Shown here: in pieces, positions 56,013 to 64,000 of the stretch
Numbering within the stretch: position 1 is the stretch's first letter
Layout of the letters: the number at the start of each line of letters is the position of its first letter
Source: VRUE01 sp963703175
Lineage (GTDB): Bacteria > Actinomycetota > Thermoleophilia > Solirubrobacterales > 70-9
NCBI GenBank assembly: GCA_963703175.1
Contig: OY969794.1
Span: 1,798,001 to 1,862,000, forward strand
Length of the DNA stretch: 64,000 bases
Direction: 5' to 3'
Made by a program: the position numbers and the translations under genes
Notes under the pieces: model-generated
The model's database searches: none
What the model saw: the letters and a program-made list of their open reading frames with translations, nothing else
What the model was told of the DNA's origin: nothing

Positions 56013-56765
56013 GTGACGGACCTGACCCGAAAGCAGGCCGAGTTGTGCGAAGGCAGTGAGACCGACTACTCGGATCTGCGCGCGCTGTTCATCAACTGCA
56101 CGCTGAAGCGCAGCCCTGAGGTGTCCAATACGCAGGGGTTGATGGACATCTCGATGGAGATCATGCGCCGCAACGGGGTCGCGGTCGAGTGCATCCGCGC
56201 GGTCGACCACGAGATTGCCACCGGGGTCTGGCCAGACATGACCGAACACGGCTGGGAGAGCGACGAGTGGCCGGCGTTCTTCGAGAAAGTAATGGCGGCG
56301 GACATCCTCGTTCTCGGCATGTCGATTTGGCTGGGGGAGAAGTCCTCGGTGGCGACCCAGATCGTCGAGCGCCTCTACGGCAACTCGCACCTGCTCAACG
56401 ACGCCGGCCAGTACGCCTACTACGGCCGCGTCGGCGGCTGCCTGGTGACTGGCAACGAGGACGGGGTCAAGCACTGCGCGATGAACACCCTCTACTCGCT
56501 GCAGCACCTCGGTTACACGATCCCGCCGCAGGCCGATTCGGGCTGGATCGGAGAGGCGGGCCCAGGCCCGTCCTATCTGGACGAAGGCTCGGGCGGGCCG
56601 GAGAACGACTTCACCAATCGCAACACCACCTTCGCCGCCTGGAACATGCTCCACCTGGCGCGGATGCTCAAGGACGCCGGTGGCATTCCCGCATATGGCA
56701 ACCAGCGCCCCGAGTGGGACGCCGGCTGCCGCTTCGACTTTCCAAACCCGGAGCACCGGGCTTAG
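56013..56765 (+). CDS. Flavodoxin-like NAD(P)H-dependent reductase
   Basis: 250 residues from GTG. LRALFINCTLKRSPEVSNTQGLMD is the FMN phosphate loop, ADILVLGMSIWLGEKSSVATQIVERLYG the second FMN loop, and AYYGRVGGCLVTGNEDGVKH the third. It should be a soluble FMN reductase. It shares an operon with a copper lipoprotein, although no direct electron path between compartments is implied. PAL-D copy 2 begins three bases after its stop. Confidence 0.83.
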   Translation: MTDLTRKQAELCEGSETDYSDLRALFINCTLKRSPEVSNTQGLMDISMEIMRRNGVAVECIRAVDHEIATGVWPDMTEHGWESDEWPAFFEKVMAADILVLGMSIWLGEKSSVATQIVERLYGNSHLLNDAGQYAYYGRVGGCLVTGNEDGVKHCAMNTLYSLQHLGYTIPPQADSGWIGEAGPGPSYLDEGSGGPENDFTNRNTTFAAWNMLHLARMLKDAGGIPAYGNQRPEWDAGCRFDFPNPEHRA

Positions 56766-56767
56766 AC

Positions 56768-56811
56768 GCATCCGACATCGACCCACCTCTGGTGGGGTGA
56801 ATGTCGGCTGC
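56768..56811. terminator. PAL-D copy 2: bidirectional hairpin between convergent genes
   Basis: GCATCCGACAT (56768-56778) and ATGTCGGCTGC (56801-56811) pair with one mismatch; ACCCACC and GGTGGGGT form the inner part with a TCT loop. Closely related to 894-937. It lies within a 49-base convergent gap. Confidence 0.65.
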
Positions 56812-56814
56812 GCT

Positions 56815-57690
56815 TCAGGCGGCGTTCGCTTCGAGGCGCTCGGCGAGGCGGTTCATGCCGTGCTCGCGGGCGGCTGCGCCGGCGCCGGTCCAGTCGGTAG
56901 CGCGGTCTGGGGGAGGGTCGACTCCGGCGTCGCGCAAGGTGGCGATGTCCTTGAAAGCGAGCAGATCCTCGCGGGCGTCGATCAGCGCGGCGCGCAGTTT
57001 CGGGCGGGTCTCTCGGATCGCGTTGTCGAGGATCGCCTCCAGCGAGCCGTGCTTGCGAAGTAGCTCGGCCGCGGTTTTGGGACCGACGCCCTTGGCGCCG
57101 GGCAGGCCGTCGGCGGGGTCACCGCGCAGGGCGATGAAGTCCGGGACCAGCTCCGGGTCGATGCCATAACGCTCGCGCACCTCGGCCGGCCCCATCTCTT
57201 CGGCGCCTTTGCCGCCGCCGGTCTTGACGTAGAGGACCGTGACTCGCTCGCCGGCGCACTGGTACATGTCGCGGTCGCCGGTCATCAGCAGCGCGTGGCC
57301 GCCGGCCTCGGCCTCGCGGCGGGCGTAGGTGCCGAGCAGGTCGTCGGCCTCGAGCGAGTCGCTGGTCGCGACCGTCCAGCCGAAGGCCGAGAAGAAGTCG
57401 CGGGCCGCGGCGAACTGCGGCGAGAGATCGTCGGGCATCGCCGCCTCGCGCTCCGCGTGGTAGGCGGGATACAGCTCGGTTCGGTACGAAGCGGCATCCG
57501 GGCCGAAGCAAAGAACAACCGCCCGCGGCCCATGCACTTCAATCTCCCTCAACACAAGGTTGGCAGTGCCCAGCAGAGCATTCACCGGCTTCCCATCCGT
57601 TCCGAGGATGGAGTCGGGCAGCGCGTAGAAAGCGCGAAACAACATCGAGGGCGTATCGACGACGAGTAGCGGACGCTTGCTGACGGTCAC
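56815..57690 (-). CDS. 5'-3' exonuclease (polymerase I N-terminal-like)
   Basis: 291 residues, stand-alone exonuclease. LLVVDTPSMLFRAFYALPD is the N-terminal metal motif, SLEADDLLGTYA and LMTGDRDMYQ supply more acidic residues, and PDFIALRGDPADGLPGAKGVGPKTAAELL is the helix-hairpin-helix region. It should remove RNA primers or flaps. GTG start at 57690. The divergent gap to the next gene is almost wholly PAL-A copy 2. Confidence 0.9.
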   Translation of the reverse strand: MTVSKRPLLVVDTPSMLFRAFYALPDSILGTDGKPVNALLGTANLVLREIEVHGPRAVVLCFGPDAASYRTELYPAYHAEREAAMPDDLSPQFAAARDFFSAFGWTVATSDSLEADDLLGTYARREAEAGGHALLMTGDRDMYQCAGERVTVLYVKTGGGKGAEEMGPAEVRERYGIDPELVPDFIALRGDPADGLPGAKGVGPKTAAELLRKHGSLEAILDNAIRETRPKLRAALIDAREDLLAFKDIATLRDAGVDPPPDRATDWTGAGAAAREHGMNRLAERLEANAA

Positions 57691-57695
57691 CGAGA

Positions 57696-57809
57696 GAGCC
57701 TATCCGGGCAGGGCTGAAACGTCTTGTACTTTTTCGGTGCAGGCCCCGGGCGTCAGCCCGCTGGCGATCCACCGAAAAAGTTAAGTGAAAGCCCTGCCCG
57801 GATAGGCTC
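57696..57809. repeat. PAL-A copy 2: long palindromic element filling a divergent gap
   Basis: GAGCCTATCCGGGCAGGGCT at 57696-57715 pairs perfectly with 57790-57809. Reverse-complemented, the 74-base core is nearly identical to that of copy 1 (CACTTAACTT, TTTCGGTGGATCGCC, ACCGAAAAAGTACAAGACG), including the innermost AGGGCT/AGCCCT of the arms. The outer 14 bp of each arm share nothing with copy 1. It leaves about five bases to each flanking start codon. Confidence 0.85.
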
Positions 57810-57814
57810 AACAA

Positions 57815-59557
57815 ATGGGCTTCATCCAACCCACCCCACCGCCATTCGAGTACGACGAATGGAAACGCCGTCCCCATCTCAACCGGATCAAGGTCCTAGC
57901 CCAAGACTGGGCGCTGAACGGCTTCGGCACGCCGACCTTCGTCTATCTGCTCTACGTGGTGAAGCTCGTCCTCTACGCCGGGGGTGGGTTGCTGCTGATC
58001 TCGGCGACGACGGCTGGGTTGGGTGGACTCGGCGACCTCGGTAGCTGGTGGACCGAACCGATCGTCTTCCAGAAGGCGGTGATCTGGACGATGCTGTGGG
58101 AGGTGCTTGGCCTCGGCGCCGGCTCACTGCCATTGACCTTGCGCTTCTCGCCGATGATCGGCGGGGTGCTCTACTGGTTGCGTCCGGGCACGACGCGGCT
58201 GCCGCCCTGGCCGGACCAGGTGCCGTTCACGCGCGGGACGCGGCGCACGATCTTCGATGTACTGCTCTACGCCGGGTTGATCGCCGCCGCGCTCAATCTG
58301 CTGCTGTCAGATGGGATCGACGCCACCGCCGCGACCGCCGGCCGTCTCGACCCGGTCGCGGTCGGTGTGCTCCTTGTCCTCCTTGCCCTTCTCGGTCTGC
58401 GCGACAAGGTCCCCTTCCTGGCTGCCCGGGCGGAGATTTACGGCAACCTCGCGATCATCTTCCTCTTCCCACTGACGAACATGATCATCGCCGCCCAGCT
58501 TGTTTTCGTCTGTATATGGTGGGGCGCCGCCTCTTCGAAGCTGAACCGTCACTTCCCCTTTGTGGTCACGGTGATGATCAGCAATACCCCGTGGAACCGC
58601 TGGCGGGCGGCGAAGCGGCGCCTCTACCGCAACCATCCAGAAGATCTGCGGCCCTCCTCGATAGGCGCCCTCACCGCCCACCTAGGCACCGTGGTGGAGT
58701 TCACCCTGCCGCTGATCCTGCTCGTCTCTCAGGGTGGTGTGATCGGCACGATCGCCGTCGCCGGGATGGTGATCTTCCACCTCCACATCCTCTCTACCTT
58801 CCCCCTGGCGGTGCCGCTGGAGTGGAACATTTTCATGATCTTCGGCCTGCTCTTCCTCTTCGGCCACTACGGCTCGACGTCGTTCTCGACGGTCGACGAT
58901 CCGCTGTTGCTGGCGATTCTCGCTGTCACCTGCGTCGGCCTGCCGGTGCTCGGCAACTTCCGTCCCGACCTCGTCTCCTTCCTGCCTTCGATGCGTTACT
59001 ACGCCGGCAACTGGGCGACGAGCCAGTGGTTGTTCCGCGAAGACAGCGGTGCCGAGGCGAAGCTCGACAGCGAGCTGGTCAAGCCGGCGCCGATCGTCAC
59101 CGAGCAGCTGACCAAGTTCTACGACCCCGAGCTGATCGACGTCCTGGTCTACAAAGGCCTCGCCTTCCGCTCGATGCACTCGCACGGGCGCGCCCTCAAC
59201 GGCCTCGTCCAGCGGGCTGTAGACGACGTTGAGGACTACGCGGTGCGCGAGGGTGAGCTCGTCGCCGGCGTGGTGCTCGGCTACAACTTCGGCGATGGCC
59301 ATTTCCACGACCAGCGCCTCTTGGCGGCGATCCAGGAGCACTGCCGGTTTGCCCCGGGTGAGGTCCGGGTCGTCGTGCTTGAGTCCCAGGCAGCGCACGT
59401 GCAGCGCCAGCGCTACCGGATCTTCGACGCCGCGACCGGCTTGGTCGATGAGGGTTGGGTGAACGTCGCCGACATGGTCGAACGCCAGCCTTGGCTTGAC
59501 GAGCGCCCGTTCCCGGTCGAGCCGGTCACGGCGGCGCGCACTGCATCGCCGACATGA
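57815..59557 (+). CDS. DUF3556 transmembrane protein
   Basis: 580 residues. It opens MGFIQPTPPPFEYDEWKRR, then VLAQDWALNGFGTPTFVYLLYVVKLVLY, SWWTEPIVFQKAVIWTMLWEVLGLG and LRPGTTRLPPWPDQVPFTRG, the usual DUF3556 start. About eight or nine membrane helices are visible to residue 400. The last 170 residues are soluble (YNFGDGHFHDQRLLAAIQEHC). Members are found in mycobacteria and relatives next to lipid-related oxidoreductases. The stop overlaps the next ATG, so the FAD enzyme is its partner gene. Confidence 0.84.
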   Translation: MGFIQPTPPPFEYDEWKRRPHLNRIKVLAQDWALNGFGTPTFVYLLYVVKLVLYAGGGLLLISATTAGLGGLGDLGSWWTEPIVFQKAVIWTMLWEVLGLGAGSLPLTLRFSPMIGGVLYWLRPGTTRLPPWPDQVPFTRGTRRTIFDVLLYAGLIAAALNLLLSDGIDATAATAGRLDPVAVGVLLVLLALLGLRDKVPFLAARAEIYGNLAIIFLFPLTNMIIAAQLVFVCIWWGAASSKLNRHFPFVVTVMISNTPWNRWRAAKRRLYRNHPEDLRPSSIGALTAHLGTVVEFTLPLILLVSQGGVIGTIAVAGMVIFHLHILSTFPLAVPLEWNIFMIFGLLFLFGHYGSTSFSTVDDPLLLAILAVTCVGLPVLGNFRPDLVSFLPSMRYYAGNWATSQWLFREDSGAEAKLDSELVKPAPIVTEQLTKFYDPELIDVLVYKGLAFRSMHSHGRALNGLVQRAVDDVEDYAVREGELVAGVVLGYNFGDGHFHDQRLLAAIQEHCRFAPGEVRVVVLESQAAHVQRQRYRIFDAATGLVDEGWVNVADMVERQPWLDERPFPVEPVTAARTASPT

Positions 59558-60969
59558 GTGCTGCGATCGTCATCGGGGCCGGCCCCAACGGCCTTTCCGC
59601 TGCCGCGACGCTGGCTGTGCAGGGGGTGGAGGTGACGGTGATCGAGGCCGCCGCGACGGTCGGCGGCGGCACTCGCACCAGCGAACTGACCTTGCCTGGG
59701 TTGCTGCACGACGACTGCTCGGCGTCGCACCCGTTCTCTCCCGGCTCGCCAGCGCTGACCTCGCTCGGACTGGAGCGGCACGGGCTTGAGTGGGCCTGGC
59801 CCGAGATCGAGGTCAGCCATCCCCTCGACGACGGCAGCGCCGCCGTGATGCATCGTTCGATCGAGAAGACGGCCGCCGGACTTGGTCCCGCCGGCGGGGC
59901 CTGGAAGCGATTGTTCGGCTCCGCTGCGGAGCACTTCGGCGCGATCAGCGACGACTTCATGCAGCCGCTGCTGCACTTGCCGCGGCACCCGATCCGCCTG
60001 GCTCGTTTCGGTCTGTGGGCGATGACCCCGACGGCGATGTTGGCGCGCGCCTTGCCGACCGCCGAGGCCCGCGCCCTATTCGGCGGCACCGCCGCCCACT
60101 CCTTCAGCCCGTTCTCGCGCCCGTTCAGCTCGGCCGCCGGTGTGGCGCTGACCTGTGCCTGCCACCACAACGGTTGGCCGGTCGCCCGCGGCGGCTCACA
60201 AGCGATCGCGAATGCCATGGCGGCGGTCGTACTGGAGCACGGCGGCCGGATCGAGACCGGCCGGCCGGTGCGCTCGCTGGACGAGCTGCCCGCTGCCGAC
60301 GCCGTCGTTCTCGACCTCGCCCCAGGCGCCGTTGTCGATATTGCCGGCGAGCGCTTGCCCCAGCGGGTTGCCCGGGCCTACCGTCGCTACAAGCATGGTC
60401 CCGGTGCCTTCAAGCTCGACCTCGCGGTCGAGGGCGGCGTGCCTTGGACCGATCCGGTCTCGGCGCGGGCGGGAACCGTGCACGTGGCCGGCTCCTTCGA
60501 GGAGATCGCCCTCGCCGAACGGGAGATCGACTGCGGCCGGATGCCGGAGCGGCCCTTCGTCCTCCTCTGCCAGCAGTACCTTGCCGACCCCTCGCGCTCG
60601 CGCGGCGACGTCCACCCGGTCTGGGCTTACGCCCACGTTCCCCACGGCTATGACGGCAACGCCACCGAGGCGCTGCTCGACCAGATCGAACGCTTTGCCC
60701 CCGGTCTGCGCGAGCGGATACTCGCCCGCCACGTCCGCACCCCGGCGGACCTCGCCTCCTACAACCCGAACTACGTCGGCGGTGACATCATCACCGGCGC
60801 CAACACGCCGCTGCAGACGCTGACCCGGCCGCGTTTCGCGCTCGATCCCTACGCGACCGGCATCCCCGGCGTCTTCATCTGCTCGGCTGCCACCCCGCCG
60901 GCCCCCGGGGCGCACGGGATGAACGGCTACCACGCCGCCCAGTCAGTACTGCGCTCTCTCCGCCAGTGA
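59554..60969 (+). CDS. Phytoene-desaturase-like FAD oxidoreductase
   Basis: 471 residues. AAIVIGAGPNGLSAAATLAVQG is the FAD-binding motif, followed by VEVTVIEAAATVGGGTRTSELTLPGLLHD, typical of CrtI/PNDRD-type proteins. WPVARGGSQAIANAMAAVV is the second conserved part, and GVFICSAATPPAPGAHGMNGYHAAQ the C-terminal FAD motif. Substrate unknown, probably a lipid or isoprenoid. ATG overlaps the DUF3556 stop; its own stop is in the stem of PAL-B copy 2. Confidence 0.88.
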   Translation: MSAAIVIGAGPNGLSAAATLAVQGVEVTVIEAAATVGGGTRTSELTLPGLLHDDCSASHPFSPGSPALTSLGLERHGLEWAWPEIEVSHPLDDGSAAVMHRSIEKTAAGLGPAGGAWKRLFGSAAEHFGAISDDFMQPLLHLPRHPIRLARFGLWAMTPTAMLARALPTAEARALFGGTAAHSFSPFSRPFSSAAGVALTCACHHNGWPVARGGSQAIANAMAAVVLEHGGRIETGRPVRSLDELPAADAVVLDLAPGAVVDIAGERLPQRVARAYRRYKHGPGAFKLDLAVEGGVPWTDPVSARAGTVHVAGSFEEIALAEREIDCGRMPERPFVLLCQQYLADPSRSRGDVHPVWAYAHVPHGYDGNATEALLDQIERFAPGLRERILARHVRTPADLASYNPNYVGGDIITGANTPLQTLTRPRFALDPYATGIPGVFICSAATPPAPGAHGMNGYHAAQSVLRSLRQ

Positions 60970-61019
60970 CGTGCCGTCGCTTAGGGGCCAGTATGGGTAC
61001 CTAAGCGACGGCACGTCAC
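60966..61019. repeat. PAL-B copy 2: palindromic element after the FAD oxidoreductase
   Basis: A perfect 20-bp stem (60966-60985 with 61000-61019) holding the TGA stop of the upstream gene. On the complementary strand it reads GACGTGCC, GTCGC, TTAGGTACCCATACTGGCC, CCTAA, GCGAC, GGCACGTC. The five bases GTCGC/GCGAC replace TTGAG/CTTGA of copy 1 on both sides at once. Confidence 0.85.
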
Positions 61020-61051
61020 GCGGGCGCCGGTGGCCGAGGTGCCCGGTCCCC

Positions 61052-61057
61052 TAGATT
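61052..61057 (+). promoter_or_regulatory. Putative -10 hexamer (leaderless)
   Basis: TAGATT seven bases before the ATG of the ABC ATPase gene. Confidence 0.4.
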
Positions 61058-61064
61058 GCCGTCG

Positions 61065-61829
61065 ATGAACGCACTTCAGATCGAGGACCTCGCCAAGCGA
61101 TACCCGACCGGAGTCGAGGCGCTGCGCGGCGTCTCGCTGGAGATCAAGCCGGGGGAGCTGTTCGGGCTGCTGGGGCCGAACGGTGCCGGCAAGTCGACGC
61201 TGATCCACTGCGCCACCGGGCTGGCGCGACCGACTGGCGGCGCGATCAGCGTCTTCGGCCACGACGCGATCGACGACTACGGCCCGGCGCGCCAGGCGGT
61301 CGGGCTGGCGCCACAGGAGGTCAACCTCGATTGGTTCCTCACCGTGGAGGAGACGCTCGACTACCACGCCGGCTACTTCGGCATGCCGAAAAAGGAGCGG
61401 CGCGAGCGGACCAAGGAGCTACTGGAAACCTTCTCGCTGACCGAGAAGCGCGACGAACGCACCCGCACCCTCTCCGGCGGGATGAAACGTCGTTGCATCC
61501 TGGCGCGGGCGATGATGCATCGGCCGCGCCTCTTGATCCTCGACGAGCCGACCGCCGGCGTCGACGTCGAGCTGCGACTCGAGCTCTGGCATTACGTGCA
61601 GCGGATCAACCAGGAGGGCACGACGATCCTGCTGACCACGCACTACATCGAGGAGGCGGAGCAGCTCTGCGACCGGATCGCCTTCATCAACGAGGGCCAG
61701 ATCGTCGGCGAGGGCACCAGCCCCGAGCTAGCGGCCCGCTACGGCGTCGACAACCTCGAGGATGCCTACCTGGCGCTGGTCGGGCGCAAAGAGCTCTCCC
61801 GCTCCCACATCGAGGAGCCAGTTATATGA
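61065..61829 (+). CDS. ABC-2 type transporter, ATP-binding subunit
   Basis: 254 residues. LFGLLGPNGAGKSTLIHC is Walker A, VGLAPQEVNL the Q-loop, TLSGGMKRRCILARAMMHRP the signature, LLILDEPTAGVD Walker B, and LLTTHYIEEAE the H-loop. It drives an exporter for a drug, lipid or polymer; the substrate is not visible. It overlaps the permease gene (ATGA). Confidence 0.95.
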   Translation: MNALQIEDLAKRYPTGVEALRGVSLEIKPGELFGLLGPNGAGKSTLIHCATGLARPTGGAISVFGHDAIDDYGPARQAVGLAPQEVNLDWFLTVEETLDYHAGYFGMPKKERRERTKELLETFSLTEKRDERTRTLSGGMKRRCILARAMMHRPRLLILDEPTAGVDVELRLELWHYVQRINQEGTTILLTTHYIEEAEQLCDRIAFINEGQIVGEGTSPELAARYGVDNLEDAYLALVGRKELSRSHIEEPVI

Positions 61830-62593
61830 ACGCCGCCCAGATCCGCTTCGCGACGCTCTGGCGCCGCGAGATCAACCGCTTCATGAAGATCAAGAAACAG
61901 ACGATCGGTGCCCCGCTGCTGGAAACCTTCCTCTATATCTCGGTTTTCGGCGCGGCGCTCGGCTCGCGGGTCGGCGAACTGCACGGGATCGACTACGTCG
62001 TCTTCGTCATTCCCGGCCTGATCATGATGGCCTGGTCGATCAACGCCTTCTCCAACAACTCCTCCTCGATCCTGCAGCAGAAATTCCAGGGGGCGATCCA
62101 GGACCAGCTCTCCTCTCCCGCCTCGCCACTGGAGCTGTTGCTCGCTTTCTCCCTCGGCGGCTTTATGCGCGGCCTGATCGTCGCGCTACTGACCTTCGTT
62201 GCCGCCTCGCTGCTGGTCGACCTGCCGGTCGACCACATCCTCGTCCTGATTCCGTCACTCTTCCTAGTCGGCTTTTTCTTCTCCCAGCTCGGCGTGCTGA
62301 TCGGCGTTCGCGCCGAACAGTTCGACGACGTCGCCTTTGCCCAGACCTTCATCCTGCAGCCGCTGATCTTCCTCGGCGGCGTTTTCTACTCGGCGACCCT
62401 GTTGCCGCAGCCGTTCCAGACCCTGACCCACTTCAACCCGATCTTCTACATGATCAACCTGGTTCGCTACGGCTTTGTCGGCTTCACCGAAGTCAGCGTG
62501 GCGCTCTCGCTGCTGGCCCTGACTGCCGCCACCGCGGCTCTCTTCGCGGTCAATCTGCGTCTCTTTTCGCGGGGATACCGCCTGCGCGCGTGA
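61826..62593 (+). CDS. ABC-2 type transporter, permease subunit
   Basis: 255 residues with about six membrane helices, including YVVFVIPGLIMMAWSINAF, LIVALLTFVAASLLVDLP, ILVLIPSLFLVGFFFSQLGVL and LSLLALTAATAALFAVNL. ILQPLIFLGGVFYSATLLPQPFQTLTHFNPIFYMINLVRYGF is the typical ABC-2 C-terminal signature region. Pairs with the ATPase encoded directly upstream. Confidence 0.93.
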   Translation: MNAAQIRFATLWRREINRFMKIKKQTIGAPLLETFLYISVFGAALGSRVGELHGIDYVVFVIPGLIMMAWSINAFSNNSSSILQQKFQGAIQDQLSSPASPLELLLAFSLGGFMRGLIVALLTFVAASLLVDLPVDHILVLIPSLFLVGFFFSQLGVLIGVRAEQFDDVAFAQTFILQPLIFLGGVFYSATLLPQPFQTLTHFNPIFYMINLVRYGFVGFTEVSVALSLLALTAATAALFAVNLRLFSRGYRLRA

Positions 62594-62703
62594 CTTTTGC
62601 ACTGGACGCTTGATCGATGCCGCGCCAGCGTTTACCTTTGCTGGCCGTTACTCGTTCGTAACCGTGGGTTGCGCCGCCTCGAGCGGTGCGGAAAGGATTC
62701 AAC

Positions 62704-63267
62704 TTGAAGCAGCTTCGTTCTGCCGGCCCGTCCAAGGTCGGTCTTCTCATCGCCGCGGCACTCGTCGCTCTGGGAGCGTTCGCCTCCACGGCATCGGCCG
62801 GCACCGTCCCGACGGTCTTCATCAAAGAAAGCAAAGGCAAGCTGCTCTTCGAAGCCCCGAAGACGGTCGCTGACGGTGAAGAACTCGCGGTGGTCAACAC
62901 GACCAATCCGCACAAAGTCGGCCCCCACACGTTCTCGCTGGTGACCAAGGGGTCGCTTCCGACCACCCCCAAAGGCCGTCAGCTCTGCTTCACCCCGAAT
63001 CACATCTGCAAAGCGATCGCGGGCTGGCATGGGGTCAAAGGCAACGGACCGGTGAAGGTCAATCCGGTTGACGCGGGCCCGGAAGGCTGGAGCACGGAGG
63101 GCAGCCTGACCGAAAAGGGCGACTCGTGGTTCACCGGCGAGAAACCCAGCACCTCGATCAAAGAGAAGGTCGACGTCGACACCTCGGCGGGGCCAACGCG
63201 GATCTACTTCATGTGCGCGATCCACCCGTGGATGCACGGGTCGATCAACGTGCTGCCCGGCGGCTAA
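62704..63267 (+). CDS. Exported cupredoxin-domain protein
   Basis: 187 residues from TTG 62704, chosen because AAAGGA lies six bases upstream; an in-frame GTG at 62686 would bury that site. Signal peptide VGLLIAAALVALGAFASTASA. The C-terminal YFMCAIHPWMHGSINV gives Cys, His and Met, and HTFSLVTKG an upstream His, so copper ligands are present. A large middle insert has CFTPNHICKAI, perhaps a disulfide. Lys and Glu codons are mainly AAA and GAA. It overlaps or abuts the multicopper oxidase gene, a likely redox partner. Confidence 0.85.
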   Translation: MKQLRSAGPSKVGLLIAAALVALGAFASTASAGTVPTVFIKESKGKLLFEAPKTVADGEELAVVNTTNPHKVGPHTFSLVTKGSLPTTPKGRQLCFTPNHICKAIAGWHGVKGNGPVKVNPVDAGPEGWSTEGSLTEKGDSWFTGEKPSTSIKEKVDVDTSAGPTRIYFMCAIHPWMHGSINVLPGG

Positions 63268-63299
63268 CGACGGACGGCTCGCCACACGCTTCGCCCCGC

Positions 63300-64000
63300 C
63301 TGGGGCGCCGAGGTTTCCTCGGCGCCCTGGGTGGCGGCGCTCTGGCCACGCTGCTGCCTTTCGATCTTCGCGGCGTGGTCGCCCCCCTCACCGAGCGGGA
63401 GCGGCATGCCCCCGCGCCGGCGCCGTTCCAGTCGCGCCTCCCGGTCCCAGAGGAGCTGCACGGCGCGAAGCTCCAGATTCCGATTCGCGAGGCCGAGGTA
63501 CAGGTGCTCCCCGGCCGGCCGACCAAGATGTGGACCTACGGTGGGTCTTTTCCCGGCCCGACGATCAGGCGACCGGCGGGGCGCCGGACCGAGATCACCT
63601 TCCACCACCGGTTGCCGCACACGGCAGGGGAGCTGACGGTCCACCTGCATGGGGGGCACAACCGCACCCAGTTTGACGGTCAGCCGGGCGGCCTCACCGC
63701 CGCTCACCCCAGATCTTTTTACTGCGACATCCCGCGCGGCCTCTCGCCGCGCGTTTCGGGCAACGACCTGCTGATCGAGCCGGGCGGGCGGAAAACCTAC
63801 GTCTATGACCTGCGCGAGGACGGCCGTCCCGAGCGGGCTGCCTTCCAGTGGTACCACGATCATCGCCTCGACCACACCTCCCGACACGTCTGGCGCGGAC
63901 TCGCCGGGATGTTCATCGTCGACGATGAGTTCGACACTTCGTTGCCCTTGCCCAAGGGCGAGCGCGACCTTCCGCTGATGATCGGCGACCGCAGCTTCGA
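63300..64000 (+). CDS. Multicopper oxidase, Tat-exported (partial, runs off the window)
   Basis: About 233 codons are visible. GRRGFLGALGGGALATLLPFD is a Tat-type signal (R-R-G-F-L), then WTYGGSFPGPTIRRPAG, TVHLHGGHNR (first H-x-H copper pair) and FQWYHDHRLDHTSRHVWRGLAGMFIVDDEFD (second pair). These are the domain-1 copper motifs of bilirubin-oxidase/CotA-like enzymes. No ATG, GTG or TTG precedes the signal closely: CTG at 63300 or a GTG at 63228 inside the cupredoxin gene are the options. Confidence 0.88.
   Translation, partial: MGRRGFLGALGGGALATLLPFDLRGVVAPLTERERHAPAPAPFQSRLPVPEELHGAKLQIPIREAEVQVLPGRPTKMWTYGGSFPGPTIRRPAGRRTEITFHHRLPHTAGELTVHLHGGHNRTQFDGQPGGLTAAHPRSFYCDIPRGLSPRVSGNDLLIEPGGRKTYVYDLREDGRPERAAFQWYHDHRLDHTSRHVWRGLAGMFIVDDEFDTSLPLPKGERDLPLMIGDRSF

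Overview
This is a very GC-rich chromosomal window, and everything in it looks actinobacterial. The order prs / L25 / pth / mfd / PpiC-type isomerase / enolase / ftsB-like, the initiator-tRNA sequence, the many TAnnnT hexamers 6-10 bases before start codons (leaderless transcription) and the gene families point to Thermoleophilia, probably Solirubrobacterales. That placement is inference from gene content and style, not from a marker search.

Layout. 1-16 kb is a core block: prs end, glycerophosphodiesterase, ABC1 kinase, ribosomal L25, peptidyl-tRNA hydrolase, an enoyl-CoA hydratase, mfd, an exported parvulin, enolase, an FtsB-like divisome protein and a large membrane protein. 16-27 kb holds small unknowns, a nuclease, a class I aldolase, a zinc-ribbon pseudo-rhomboid, a metallo-hydrolase, an R2-like diiron protein, a sigma factor fused to a zinc-finger/membrane/exposed tail, tRNA-Leu, a ThDP enzyme and a divergent ppx/ppk2 pair. 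At 27.6-31.8 kb a 4.1-kb island sits in the 3' end of tRNA-fMet between imperfect 21-bp direct repeats; it carries a DUF433/PIN-like toxin-antitoxin pair, an OLD nuclease, a small unknown and a HIRAN protein, but no integrase. 32-38 kb is an accessory zone (RHH/ParE pair, RibD/DHFR-like reductases, APH-like kinase, Mug/TDG glycosylase, FAD monooxygenase with XRE/MmyB-type regulator). 38-46 kb is mostly surface and secretion related (eight-domain Ig-like repeat protein, a two-anchor low-complexity protein, subtilase, lactonase-like hydrolase). 46-53 kb has an ECF42-type sigma with its DGPF partner, a short-chain epimerase, DUF2855, a glycine-rich exported protein, VOC and DHFR-like proteins and an Mrr-type type IV restriction enzyme. 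54-64 kb has a Baeyer-Villiger-type monooxygenase, two cupredoxins, a flavodoxin-like protein, a 5'-3' exonuclease, DUF3556 plus FAD oxidoreductase, an ABC-2 exporter and the start of a Tat-exported multicopper oxidase.

The most unusual content is a set of long palindromic elements, here called PAL-A to PAL-F. Several families occur twice or three times with a conserved core but stem arms that are unrelated in sequence between copies and yet perfectly self-complementary within each copy. They fill convergent, divergent and tandem gene gaps, often swallowing stop codons. Three copies of one family (PAL-F) lie inside a single membrane-protein gene, where the same 20-base core is read in two different frames. 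This looks like an undescribed class of palindromic repeat or structured RNA/DNA element.
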